A stretch of DNA of 50,036 bases from assembly GCA_937893835.1 (NCBI GenBank), contig CALCSS010000042.1:1-50036 (forward strand). The letters run 5' to 3'. A model generated the notes under the pieces. The model had not been told where the DNA came from, did no database searches, and was given only the letters and a program-made list of their open reading frames with translations. The position numbers and the translations under genes are program-made. Source of the stretch: an uncultured Fidelibacterota bacterium. GTDB lineage: Bacteria > Fidelibacterota > Marinisomatia > Marinisomatales > UBA1611. Of this stretch, positions 18,815 through 28,766 are shown piece after piece; the stretch's first letter is position 1, and each line of letters opens with the position of its first letter.

Positions 18815-20572
18815 TCAATCTAGCACTATATTGTTTTTTACCCCAAAAATATTATCGGGGTCTTGTGATTTTTTTATTCCCCTAACCATATCTATACTGC
18901 CCTCCGAGATGGTGTCAGACATAAAATCCTTTCTCAATTTTCCCACGCCGTGGTGGTGTGATATTGAGCCCCCGTTCTTTATAAAGTTTTCTCTCATTTT
19001 GTGCTCAATCTTTGTGAATACATCCTCCGGATTTTCAATACCATCAAAACTCATGGCTATGGTGTTATACATACAAACACCAGTGTGATATATTTTTGAT
19101 ATCCGTGATGTAAAAAAAGGTTTTCCCGGCAGACCGTTTTCTTTGTGAAGTTGATTTACTAGTTTAAAGGCCTCTCCTTTAACCTGGTTTATCTTTGACC
19201 AAGGAACCGCTGTTTCCATTGTTTCTCCAAGAATGTTTTGGGTGAATATCAGCTCCCTTATATAGGCTATTACCATTGTTGCAAGATATCCACTTTCTCC
19301 GGTGCTTTCACCCGCAAGGATACCACCATGTTTTTTTGCAAGTATAGTGAGATTGTCTCGTTGGTTTTTTACCTCAGACAGAGACCCCTCTATTTTAAAA
19401 ACAGCTGCTGTAAACCTTTCGGGGTCAACACCTTTTATATTAAAAAGGATGTATTTTTTTAACCGATCCAATGCCCCAGAAAGGCCTTCTTTCTCTTCTT
19501 TTAAGGCGTTTCCAAGTCGAATCTGTAGATTGTCTGCCAGCCTAGCACTTGCCGGAACCATATTGGAATGAAAAAGGTCATACATAAACCGGACCCCCGT
19601 TTCCCAATCGTTGAATATTATAGACTCATAGGCAGAAGACTCTGGTAGTCGATGTATTTTTAGGGTGGCCTTTGTTATAATACCAAGGTTTCCTTCGGAC
19701 CCAAACAATATGTTTTGTGCCTTGATCCCAAAAGAGGACCTTGTGAGTGGTTTTATCTGATTTATTGTACCAACAGGTGTGATCATGGTCAGGTTCTGAA
19801 CGATGTCTTCAATATTTCCATATCGATGTTTTTTCATACCTGCAGCATTGGTGGATATCCACCCACCCACGGTCGAGAATTCATAACTATCAGGTTCGTG
19901 CCCAACGGTAAAGCCTTCTTTGTTTAGCGCCTCTTCTAATGCCTTTCCTGTTATACCAGCCTGAACGGTTGCCATAAGGTTTTCTTCATCTATGGATTCA
20001 ACAGCGTCCATTCTTCTAGTATCAACAGAAACGACCATTCGGCCTTCCTGTTTGGGTGGCCTAAGGGCGTTGGTGACGTTTGTTCCGCCGCCATAAGGAA
20101 TTAGGCAGACGTTGTGTTTTTTTGCAAGTAGGATCAATTTGGTCGTATCGTCCTCACTCTCAATATAGAAAACGAGGTCGGCAAAGGTTTCTAGTTTGTT
20201 ATACAGAACCTTATACACCTCATCGGTAGAGTGTTGTCCGTGGCTGTGTAGTACCCTCTCTTTTTCTTCGTTAGTAAATCGGTCCTTATCAAACACTTCT
20301 TTCAATTCTGCCATAAAGGGCTCATTGATTTTTGGTTTGACAATATGTTTTTTGTCTAATTCTTTAATTTTTGGTTCTAGTTTAAAATCCACCCCAAGTA
20401 TTCCTTCGACAAATGGAATGAAATTAGGAAGCCTCTTTCCGCAAATAGGATATCTGTTTCCTGAGAAAGATACAGACATGTCCTTGTTTATAATGAAACC
20501 TGAATCCCTGTAGCCCCACTTATGGCCCCAGTTAGAGTCGTTGATGCCAAAAAACTTTTCTTTCTTACCCAT
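18815..20572 (-). CDS. FAD-binding alkylglycerone-phosphate synthase-like protein (AGPS)
   Basis: Recalled similarity to human AGPS along its length: IPYGGGTNVTNAL, GHEPDSYEFSTVGGWISTNAAGMKKHRYGNIEDIV, GSEGNLGIITKATLKI, SISHHHGVGKLRKDF. ATG at 20572 preferred over 20584. Confidence 0.92.
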   Translation of the reverse strand: MGKKEKFFGINDSNWGHKWGYRDSGFIINKDMSVSFSGNRYPICGKRLPNFIPFVEGILGVDFKLEPKIKELDKKHIVKPKINEPFMAELKEVFDKDRFTNEEKERVLHSHGQHSTDEVYKVLYNKLETFADLVFYIESEDDTTKLILLAKKHNVCLIPYGGGTNVTNALRPPKQEGRMVVSVDTRRMDAVESIDEENLMATVQAGITGKALEEALNKEGFTVGHEPDSYEFSTVGGWISTNAAGMKKHRYGNIEDIVQNLTMITPVGTINQIKPLTRSSFGIKAQNILFGSEGNLGIITKATLKIHRLPESSAYESIIFNDWETGVRFMYDLFHSNMVPASARLADNLQIRLGNALKEEKEGLSGALDRLKKYILFNIKGVDPERFTAAVFKIEGSLSEVKNQRDNLTILAKKHGGILAGESTGESGYLATMVIAYIRELIFTQNILGETMETAVPWSKINQVKGEAFKLVNQLHKENGLPGKPFFTSRISKIYHTGVCMYNTIAMSFDGIENPEDVFTKIEHKMRENFIKNGGSISHHHGVGKLRKDFMSDTISEGSIDMVRGIKKSQDPDNIFGVKNNIVLD

Positions 20573-21296
20573 ATAGGGTCTCAACCTTTTCTTTTATGCT
20601 TTGTTCAAGCGTTGTGGTCATGTTTTTTATAGCCTCTGCAGCCTCAGTGTCAGAACCGCTGGAGTCTTTCAAAAAGGACCGGGGATAAATTGGTTCAAGA
20701 ATGTAAACATTTATTCTGGTTGGTAGACCAAAAAAAACTCTACCTCGTGGCCAAATTTTATGGGAACCATGAATTACAGCTGGAAGAATAGGCTTGTTCA
20801 GGTTTAAGGAAAAGGTAGCTGCCCCTTTTTTAAAAGGGAGCATTTTACCAGGTTCCCCACGAGTTCCCTCTGGAAACAAAATAAGATTTCGCTGACCATA
20901 GTCCATAAACGCATTACAAAGAGCCTCCGAATCCTGTATTGATAATTTTTTATTTTCATTGGACTGTCGATCAACAGGTATAAGGTTCATAATTGTATTT
21001 ACAGCGCCTCTTTTGATCCAGTTTTCAAACCAATAATCTCGGGCCGCCAACATTCCAAAATGATTGAAACTCTTTTTTGATGCAACAGCAAGAAGAGCAA
21101 CGTCCATATGGCTATTATGGTTACTACAAAAAATAAACGATGAGTCTGGAATATTGTCTCTGCCAAACACCCTTAGGGGGGCGTAGGTTTTAAAAACAAA
21201 TTTTGAATAACAATAAAATAAAGTTTTGAATATCTTATAAAAAAGGGGCTGCTTCCCCAAAAGATATGAATATTTGGGGTTTTGGAGCACGTCCAT
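20565..21296 (-). CDS. PlsC-family glycerol-phosphate/DHAP acyltransferase
   Basis: SNHNSHMDVALL and LILFPEGTRGEPGKMLPFKKGA acyltransferase motifs. Confidence 0.85.
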   Translation of the reverse strand: MDVLQNPKYSYLLGKQPLFYKIFKTLFYCYSKFVFKTYAPLRVFGRDNIPDSSFIFCSNHNSHMDVALLAVASKKSFNHFGMLAARDYWFENWIKRGAVNTIMNLIPVDRQSNENKKLSIQDSEALCNAFMDYGQRNLILFPEGTRGEPGKMLPFKKGAATFSLNLNKPILPAVIHGSHKIWPRGRVFFGLPTRINVYILEPIYPRSFLKDSSGSDTEAAEAIKNMTTTLEQSIKEKVETLYG

Positions 21297-21304
21297 GGTT
21301 TTTT

Positions 21305-22465
21305 TTATTTTCTACCATATTTCATATGAGCATCGGTAAAGGTGTGGGAACCAATGGCACAGACAAGGGAGATATCTAGGGCCAGTGTTGCGCCCGCAAT
21401 TATTTCTGCAAGCTTTCTAGATGAATGTTCACCCTCAGCACACTCCAAGAGTTCTAGGTTCTTTTTTTGCATTTTAAGCCTTGTTCCACCGCCGACCGTT
21501 CCAACCGTAAGAGAGGGGAGTGTAAGTTTGAACTTTAGCGCATCTTCTTTTTTTTCTATTGCAAAATGAGCAATGCTATTTTCTGATGCGCAAGCAGCAT
21601 CTTGACCTGTTGCTAAATAAATAGCGGTAAGAGCATTAGACTCGTGAATTCCGTTACCATGAATTCCAGCCATGCTTGAAATGGTTGGGTAGTACGGCCA
21701 CGCCTCAAAAAGAATGTCCGGGTCCACCTTCAAAACCTTCTTCATAACGCTGTTTTTTATTGTGGTTTCAGCTGCGACTCCATGACCCCGACCCAAGAGC
21801 ATATTTCTAACAGATGGTTTTTTATCGCTGTTTATGTTTGATTCAAGAAAATAATTATATCCAGTTTCTTTACGAATTAACTCACAAGCAACCTTTGCCG
21901 CCAATGTGACCATGTTTTGACCAGCGGCGTTTCCGGTATCCATGACAATATCCAAAACAACATAACCCTGAACAGCATATTGGTCTATTCTTAACACCTT
22001 GCCATAGTTGGTAGTGCTTTCAGCTGCGTCAACAATGGCCTCTTTGTTTTTATTTACCCAGGTTTGAAACTTTGCGCTTTCGTCTAAGTCGTCAAAAATA
22101 AAAACAGGCGCCCTAGAGAGTTCCTGTCTAAAGTGCCTTACCTTTGTTCCACCGCTTAGATAGGAGGCCAACATGCCCCTGTTCATCGACATTGCCAACG
22201 TTCCCTCTAATGTACAAACAGGAACACAATACTCACCCTTGGCGTAAAGACCATCAAGAAGCACTGGGCCAACGACGGCCATTGGAACCTTCATGAACCC
22301 AACATGGTTCTCAATTATGCCTCGTAGTTCTTCTGGGCTATCTTCTGAGGTGTCGCCTAGGTCAATATCGGCATAGCTTTTGACCCACTCAACTCGAGCA
22401 GCCGAGTCTTCAGGTTTAAACCCCCTAGGAATAGAAGAGCTTTTCCCGTTTTTTTCTTCAGTCAT
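21305..22465 (-). CDS. Hydroxymethylglutaryl-CoA reductase-like protein
   Basis: IIENHVGFMKVPMAVVGPVLLDG, TLEGTLAMSMNRG, SDKKPSVRNMLLGRGHGVAAE, ATGQDAACASENS, GGTRLKMQ, C-terminal DAHMKYGR. Confidence 0.85.
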   Translation of the reverse strand: MTEEKNGKSSSIPRGFKPEDSAARVEWVKSYADIDLGDTSEDSPEELRGIIENHVGFMKVPMAVVGPVLLDGLYAKGEYCVPVCTLEGTLAMSMNRGMLASYLSGGTKVRHFRQELSRAPVFIFDDLDESAKFQTWVNKNKEAIVDAAESTTNYGKVLRIDQYAVQGYVVLDIVMDTGNAAGQNMVTLAAKVACELIRKETGYNYFLESNINSDKKPSVRNMLLGRGHGVAAETTIKNSVMKKVLKVDPDILFEAWPYYPTISSMAGIHGNGIHESNALTAIYLATGQDAACASENSIAHFAIEKKEDALKFKLTLPSLTVGTVGGGTRLKMQKKNLELLECAEGEHSSRKLAEIIAGATLALDISLVCAIGSHTFTDAHMKYGRK

Positions 22466-22665
22466 TAATGATCTTTTATTGTGTGTTTTTGGTTATTCGG
22501 TATCGGGGATGGACCCGAGCCATATATTTAATGTCGGTATATCATTGAAATACACGGGAAGGTACAAAGCGTTTTAAATAAAAACACTTAAAAAAAAACA
22601 AATAAAAACCTAATGTTTAAACTCGCATTTAAACACTATATTATCTAATTAGTAATATAAAAAAC

Positions 22666-23190
22666 ATGATACTAAATAAAACAATTGCCCTTGTTCTTTT
22701 TATTGGTCTTGCATATCCGCAGTTTAAACCAAGCTTTGTCAAAAACCCTGAAAAAGAATCAATTTATGAAGCTGATGATGAAAACGATCAGGAAGAAACT
22801 GATGGTAGGTTCAACCATAGGCAAATGTTTTCTGCGATGTTCTCGATACATAAAGGGGCCCCTGTTACCATGTATTCATATACAAACATCTTCAGTTATG
22901 ATGTTCGAGAAGACCTCGTTGCTGACGTTAAAGTACATGGGCGATTTTTAAATAGTGCATACCACGATACCTGGGGAGGGGGCATTTATGGCCAACCTCA
23001 CCTGGCGATGGATGCGGGAATAAAATATTCACCAATGAACAATGGATTATTTGATATTCAGGCAAGAACCTTTCATGATGAGTGGTGGAGCGGACAATCT
23101 ATCTATCTCTCCTTTTTAGGCATACCGATCAAGAGATTATATAAATCAAAATCTTTTGACCATTATTTTGGACCAAACCTTTGGGACTAG
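22666..23190 (+). CDS. Secreted/outer-membrane-associated protein of unknown function
   Basis: 174 aa with N-terminal signal peptide (MILNKTIALVLFIGLAYPQ); no family recognised. Confidence 0.6.
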   Translation: MILNKTIALVLFIGLAYPQFKPSFVKNPEKESIYEADDENDQEETDGRFNHRQMFSAMFSIHKGAPVTMYSYTNIFSYDVREDLVADVKVHGRFLNSAYHDTWGGGIYGQPHLAMDAGIKYSPMNNGLFDIQARTFHDEWWSGQSIYLSFLGIPIKRLYKSKSFDHYFGPNLWD

Positions 23191-23230
23191 TCCAGAAAAA
23201 ACACCCCCGACCAACCAAGGCAAGACCAAA

Positions 23231-24286
23231 ATGAAACGAAGAGAAATGCCACAATCGTTGCTTGTGCTGTTTGTTTTTTCAGCAGCGCTGGCCACAGAAA
23301 GCAAAGTTTCCCTAATAGAAAAAAAAGAAACAAGATTTCTGAACATTCGACAGCTAACCTTTGCCGGTGAGAACGCTGAAGCGTATTTCTCTTTAGATGG
23401 AAAAAACTTGATATTTCAAGCACACGAGGGTGATTCTCTATGTGACCAGATATATACAATGGAGCTTTCAACAGGAGAGACCAAGAGGGTTTCAACTGGT
23501 AACGGTGTAACCACATGTGGTTATTTTGAATATCCCGACTGTAAAAACATCCTCTATGCCTCCACACACCTTGGTGGAACGGATTGCCCTCCAAAACCAG
23601 ACCATGCTCAGGGTTATGTCTGGAAACTATACCCAGACTATGATATCTTTCACTCAACCAAAGAGGGTGAGAAGATAAAGAGATTGACAGATTCTCCCGG
23701 CTATGATGCCGAGGCCACAGTTGCATTCGATGGAAGCAGGGTGCTTTATACCTCGATGGTGAGCGGCGACCTAGATATATGGTCAATGAATATTGATGGT
23801 TCAAATAAGACCCAACTAACCGACCGCATGGGTTATGACGGAGGAGCTTTTTTCAATTCACAGGCAACAAGGATCGTCTGGCGAGTTTACCATCCAAAAA
23901 CACAGAAAGAGGTTGCGGAATATAAGAGTCTATTGTCAGAAAACACAATTCGCCCAATGGCTCTTCAATTATGGACAATGAACACAGATGGAACAAACAA
24001 ACAACAGGTTACAAATAACGATGCTGCAAATTTTGGTCCTTATTTTTTTCCTGATGGAAATAAAATTATTTTTTCATCAAATTTACATGACCCAAGCGGT
24101 AGAGATTTTGATCTTTACGCCATTGGAGTTGAGGGTACAAACCTAGAGAGAATCACCTTTTTCAATGGATTTGATGGCTTTCCGATGTTTAGTCCAAACG
24201 GAAAGTTTTTAGTTTTTGCCTCTAATCGAAATCAGGCAAAAAGAGGAGACACAAACTTGTTTATTACAGAATGGAACTATAGATGA
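23231..24286 (+). CDS. TolB-like WD40/PD40 beta-propeller protein
   Basis: Repeats AYFSLDGKNLIFQAHE, ATVAFDGSRVLYTSMVSGDLDIWSMNIDGSNKTQLT, PYFFPDGNKIIFSSN, PMFSPNGKFLVFASNRN. Track start 23156; ATG at 23231 precedes the signal peptide. Confidence 0.85.
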   Translation: MKRREMPQSLLVLFVFSAALATESKVSLIEKKETRFLNIRQLTFAGENAEAYFSLDGKNLIFQAHEGDSLCDQIYTMELSTGETKRVSTGNGVTTCGYFEYPDCKNILYASTHLGGTDCPPKPDHAQGYVWKLYPDYDIFHSTKEGEKIKRLTDSPGYDAEATVAFDGSRVLYTSMVSGDLDIWSMNIDGSNKTQLTDRMGYDGGAFFNSQATRIVWRVYHPKTQKEVAEYKSLLSENTIRPMALQLWTMNTDGTNKQQVTNNDAANFGPYFFPDGNKIIFSSNLHDPSGRDFDLYAIGVEGTNLERITFFNGFDGFPMFSPNGKFLVFASNRNQAKRGDTNLFITEWNYR

Positions 24287-25083
24287 AAGACCTTATTAAG
24301 ATTTTATTTTTAACTATTTTTGTTTTTGCTCAAAAGGTTGATGATGACCTAGCCTATCGACTTGTGATAGAAAAGCTTGATGGCGCAATACCTGAGGCGT
24401 TTGTCAGAGAGGCCTTTTCTAGTGGAGAGGTCAAGATACACAAGGAAATTGCCGATAGATTTGCAAAGCCCTATGAAAAAAAACCCTGGTCAGACTACAG
24501 AAAGATATTTGTAAAGGAGTCACGCGTATCTGCCGGCTCAAGGTTCTACAAGGACAACCTAAATTTAATTACCTCAGTAGCTGAAAAATATGGAGTTGAT
24601 CCGTTCATAGTTGTGACCATTGCAGGGGTTGAGAGTAATTACGGTGTTCACCATTCGCAGTTTTCTGTTTTTAATTCATTGTATTCTCAGATTCACGATA
24701 TTCCACGAAGGTCAAAGTGGGCAACCAAGGAATTGGCAGAGTTTTTAAAGTATTGTTACAACGATCAACTAGACCCACAAGAAACAGGGGGATCTTATGC
24801 TGGAGCTTTTGGATATGGACAGTTTATTCCATCCAGCTTTACCAGATACTCGGTTGATTTCAACAAAAATGGTGTCCGCGAGCCATACAGTTGGCCAGAC
24901 GTTTTAGGAAGTATCGCGAACTATCTTCGGTTAAATGGATATTTATCAAATAGCAAGGACTACGGCAAGGGTGGCGATATATATAAATCTATCTACGCCT
25001 ACAATCACGCAGATAATTATGTAATGGCGGTTTTAGAGCTTACAGAAAAGATACGTGAGCGCGTTGGTGACAATAAACAATAA
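24283..25083 (+). CDS. Lytic murein transglycosylase, MltB-like
   Basis: YGVDPFIVVTIAGVESNYGVH, SYAGAFGYGQFIPSSFTRYSVDFNKNG, DVLGSIANYLRLNGY. Confidence 0.9.
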   Translation: MKDLIKILFLTIFVFAQKVDDDLAYRLVIEKLDGAIPEAFVREAFSSGEVKIHKEIADRFAKPYEKKPWSDYRKIFVKESRVSAGSRFYKDNLNLITSVAEKYGVDPFIVVTIAGVESNYGVHHSQFSVFNSLYSQIHDIPRRSKWATKELAEFLKYCYNDQLDPQETGGSYAGAFGYGQFIPSSFTRYSVDFNKNGVREPYSWPDVLGSIANYLRLNGYLSNSKDYGKGGDIYKSIYAYNHADNYVMAVLELTEKIRERVGDNKQ

Positions 25084-25086
25084 CCA

Positions 25087-26883
25087 CTAGAAAGAGACAT
25101 CAAGGGTCATTTCTTCCCCGTCTCTTTCTATGGAGACAGATACGGTCATACCCCTTTTTAGGTCACCTAGCCTATCCATGTATTCATAGATGTCCTTTAT
25201 TGGTTTTCCATCAATCGATTTGATAATATCGCCTTTTTTTATACCAGCTCTTGAAGCAGGGCCATCCATTTTTGAAATTGCATCAACCTCAACACCCACC
25301 TCAATGCTTCCGTAAGACGGCATAATACCGAAAGTGACCTTGAACCTTCTGCCTGTTGCGGTTCCTGCTTGTTTTGGTCCAGCCTCAGAAAAAACGGGCG
25401 CGCGCGTTACCCGCGTTAAATGATATGCCACATCATACACTAGATTGACAATGTCTGTTGTTCCTTGAAGGTTTATATGTTTCCAAGTGTCATCCGGGGT
25501 GTGATATTCATTGTGAAACCCTGAAAAGAAAAACAAAACAGGAACATCGTCAGAATAAAAAGCTGCATGATCACTAGGGCCAAGGCCTGGTTTTGACATT
25601 GAAAGGTTAAAACCGCGACCAGACCTTAAACTATCTAGAAGTGGCTCAAAAACAGAAGAGGTTCCAACACCACCCACAGTTACGGTTGAATCCTTCATTC
25701 TTCCGATCATGTCCATATTGATCATTGTAATGATCTTATCGATTTCCACCGTCGGGTTTTTGACAAAGTTCTTTGCGCCAAGGAGCCCCTTTTCTTCAGC
25801 GTCAAAACCAATCAATAACACACTGCGTTTTAATTTACTCTTCTGGGTTGCTAGTTTTTGTGCGATCTCCAAAAGACCCGCGGTGCCAGATGCGTTATCA
25901 TCTGCACCCGGATGAATGGCATCCTGGTCTGGTTTTCTAGAGCCCGATCCCGGACCCCCCTTTCCAACGTGGTCGAAGTGTGCCCCAACAACAACATATT
26001 CGTCTCTATATTCCCTGTTTCCACTTCTAATTTCACCGATTACATTTGCTGCACGTGTTTTTATATGTTTTAGCCCGATGTTTGTTTTTAGTGTTTTACC
26101 CCTAATATCAAAATTTATTGATTCAAGAGACCTGTTCATTGTTTCTTGTAGGCTTTGTCGTGACCATCCAAAACCACCAAGTAGCTTGTCGGCAACCTTA
26201 TTAGATAGGTGTATTGCCGGTATTCCAACGTTATTATATCCCGCCACATAGTTTAGTGGATAAAGACTCGAGTCCTCTATTTGTGATATGAAGACTATTC
26301 CTATTGCGCCCTTGTCCCTTGCCACTAGCATTTTTTTATGTAGAGGGGAGTACGATGAGTACGGTGAGTGATTGTTTCCCCTTTCGGGACTGTGTCGCAT
26401 CACCACAGCCCATTTTCCATTAACATCCAACCCATCATAGTCATTCCACCTAAGGCTCTCTTCATCAATATTAAATCCATAACCAGCAAAGACAAGACCC
26501 CCCACTGTTTCTCCGTTTGATGAAAAAGAAAGGGGAATATATTCTTGCTCTATTTCAAGAGAGTCTTCATCGATGAGTGCATAGTTATCACCACCCAACC
26601 CTATTCCAGTGGTTATGTCAAATGGTTGTATGAAAGAGTTGTTTGCTCCAGGGCGCACTCCATAGGATTTCAACTGCTTGATTAGGTACGCAATGACGTC
26701 CCTCGACCCCCTTGTTCCAGGGTGTCTACCGGACCTGTTCTCATGGGATAAATATCGAATATGACCCATGATCTCATTGTTGGTTATTTCTGAAGAAGGG
26801 CCCGTCTTTTTGGTTTGAACAAGCAATCCGCCAAGCGCGATAATAAATGCAAAAAGGTATAACGCTCGATTGTTGTCATTCAT
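25087..26883 (-). CDS. M28 family zinc aminopeptidase with PA insert and C-terminal PDZ domain
   Basis: VVVGAHFDHVG, HPGADDNASGTAGLLEIA, GFDAEEKGLLGAK, SDHAAFYSDDVPVLFFFSGFHNEYHTPDDT; PDZ RAGIKKGDIIKSIDGKPI. Confidence 0.9.
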   Translation of the reverse strand: MNDNNRALYLFAFIIALGGLLVQTKKTGPSSEITNNEIMGHIRYLSHENRSGRHPGTRGSRDVIAYLIKQLKSYGVRPGANNSFIQPFDITTGIGLGGDNYALIDEDSLEIEQEYIPLSFSSNGETVGGLVFAGYGFNIDEESLRWNDYDGLDVNGKWAVVMRHSPERGNNHSPYSSYSPLHKKMLVARDKGAIGIVFISQIEDSSLYPLNYVAGYNNVGIPAIHLSNKVADKLLGGFGWSRQSLQETMNRSLESINFDIRGKTLKTNIGLKHIKTRAANVIGEIRSGNREYRDEYVVVGAHFDHVGKGGPGSGSRKPDQDAIHPGADDNASGTAGLLEIAQKLATQKSKLKRSVLLIGFDAEEKGLLGAKNFVKNPTVEIDKIITMINMDMIGRMKDSTVTVGGVGTSSVFEPLLDSLRSGRGFNLSMSKPGLGPSDHAAFYSDDVPVLFFFSGFHNEYHTPDDTWKHINLQGTTDIVNLVYDVAYHLTRVTRAPVFSEAGPKQAGTATGRRFKVTFGIMPSYGSIEVGVEVDAISKMDGPASRAGIKKGDIIKSIDGKPIKDIYEYMDRLGDLKRGMTVSVSIERDGEEMTLDVSF

Positions 26884-26945
26884 ATTGAATGAAAATTTAT
26901 ATGGAATAAATCGTATGGCAAAGATAAAGGAATTAATATTATATC

Positions 26946-27317
26946 GTGCATAAGCAAATTCTTATTACCGTTGACTCGCACTATGTGCCCGATCGCTCCA
27001 GTCCGACCCAGTCTTATTTTCTTTTTTCATATTCTATTCGCATACACAATGATTCCAAGAGTCCGATAATATTAATAGGTCGGTATTGGCACATTACAGA
27101 TGGGTCTGGTATCAGTGAGGATGTATATGGCCCAGGCGTGGTCGGGAAAAAACCAACCATAGAACCAAACAGTTTTTTTGAATACACAAGCTTTTGTCCT
27201 CTTAGAACCCCCGTGGGCTTTATGGAGGGTTCTTACAGGGTTCTAAATAAAGAAGGCAAAGAGTTTAGTGTTAAAATAAAAAAATTTCGCCTACTGGCCA
27301 GTCAGGTTTTAAATTGA
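26946..27317 (+). CDS. apaG: ApaG/DUF525 domain protein
   Basis: 123 aa; YSIRIHNDSKSPIILIGRYWHITDGSG, GPGVVGKKPTIEPNSFFEYTSFCPLRTPVGFMEGSY. Confidence 0.92.
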   Translation: MHKQILITVDSHYVPDRSSPTQSYFLFSYSIRIHNDSKSPIILIGRYWHITDGSGISEDVYGPGVVGKKPTIEPNSFFEYTSFCPLRTPVGFMEGSYRVLNKEGKEFSVKIKKFRLLASQVLN

Positions 27318-27359
27318 ATTGATTCAGTGAATTGATTTTATATAGTCCTAATTTTTATT

Positions 27360-28766
27360 ATGAATAAAACCAAAATAATAGCCACCATTGGCCCAGGATG
27401 CGATGATGAATCCACACTACAAGAACTCGTTGATCTAGGTGTGTGTTGTTTTCGTATCAATCTTTCACATGGGTCAAAAGATCAAAAAAACAGGTATTTT
27501 GACCTCATAAGGTCGTTAAGGACCCCGCTTGGTTTACGACCAACTATTCTAGCAGACTTAGCGGGTCCAAAAATTAGAGTAAGAAACCTGGAAAAACCCC
27601 TACGCATAAAACAAGGTGACTCTATTGTCATTAGCAATGATCAAGTAGGCCCAGGAAAGATCTCAGTGACCAGTGGCGTCAGGTTTGAAAAGATCAACCC
27701 CGGGGCTCAAATTCTTATTGATGATGGTAGGGTTTCCCTAGAGGTCAAAGACCTTTTATCAGACCAGGCCCTTGAGTGCGTCGCTCTGGAAGATGGAGTC
27801 ATTGAAAACAGAAAAGGGGTTAACTTTCCAGGAATAGCACTAAATGTTCCAGTTTTAACAGAACAGGATGAGGTAGACCTTCAAACCTCCCTGTCTAAAG
27901 AAGCGGATTGGATAGCGTTGTCTTTTGTTCGGTCCCCATCCGACTATGACCTGGTCAGGGCCAAGGTCAGAGATGCGGGATACACAACTCCAATAATGGG
28001 AAAGATAGAGAAGTGGGAGGCTGTCCAAAATCTTGATGGTATCATTGATTCATTTGATGCGGTTATGGTTGCTAGGGGAGACCTTGGTGTAGAAACACCC
28101 ATAGAAAAAGTTCCCCTAGTTCAAAAAGAGGTTATAGAAAAGGCAAACCAAGCAGGTAAACCCGTTGTCATAGCCACTCAGATCCTTGATTCAATGGTTG
28201 ACAGGCCGGTACCGACCAGGGCCGAAGTAAGCGACATTGCAAATGCCATACTAGACGGAGCAGATTCTTTAATGGTAACAGGTGAGACAGCAATTGGGAA
28301 ACATCCAAAAAAGGTCATAGGGGTATTGTCACGAGTTATTGAAGAAACCGAATCGTCAATTGACTATGAAAAGTATTCAAACGAGCCTATGGATAAAAAA
28401 ATCAACACAGCAAACGCCATCAGTCATGCAGCGTGTTCTGTTTCTGGAGACCAGGGGATTGATATATTGGTTACAATGACGCACAGTGGAAGCACTGCTC
28501 GTATGGCTGCCAGATATAGACCAGCTGCGAAAATAATTGCAATGACCCCCTTTAAAGAAACATGTAGAAGGCTGGCCATCGTGTGGGGCGTAAACCCATT
28601 TTTGGTTGATAGTTACAAATCTGCCGATGAGATTCCGGAGATTGCAAATAAGGTTCTTGGCAAGATGGGGTTAATTGAGGAGGGTGAAAGATTTGTTGTT
28701 ACGGGAGGAGTACCCGTTGGGGTTCCTGGAACAACAAACTACCTATCTGTATTAAAGGGAAACTAG
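27360..28766 (+). CDS. pyk: Pyruvate kinase
   Basis: TKIIATIGPGCDDESTLQELVDLGVCCFRINLSHG, ARGDLGVETPIEKVPLVQKEVI, ATQILDSMVDRPVPTRAEVSDIANAILDGADSLMVTGETAIG. Confidence 0.97.
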   Translation: MNKTKIIATIGPGCDDESTLQELVDLGVCCFRINLSHGSKDQKNRYFDLIRSLRTPLGLRPTILADLAGPKIRVRNLEKPLRIKQGDSIVISNDQVGPGKISVTSGVRFEKINPGAQILIDDGRVSLEVKDLLSDQALECVALEDGVIENRKGVNFPGIALNVPVLTEQDEVDLQTSLSKEADWIALSFVRSPSDYDLVRAKVRDAGYTTPIMGKIEKWEAVQNLDGIIDSFDAVMVARGDLGVETPIEKVPLVQKEVIEKANQAGKPVVIATQILDSMVDRPVPTRAEVSDIANAILDGADSLMVTGETAIGKHPKKVIGVLSRVIEETESSIDYEKYSNEPMDKKINTANAISHAACSVSGDQGIDILVTMTHSGSTARMAARYRPAAKIIAMTPFKETCRRLAIVWGVNPFLVDSYKSADEIPEIANKVLGKMGLIEEGERFVVTGGVPVGVPGTTNYLSVLKGN

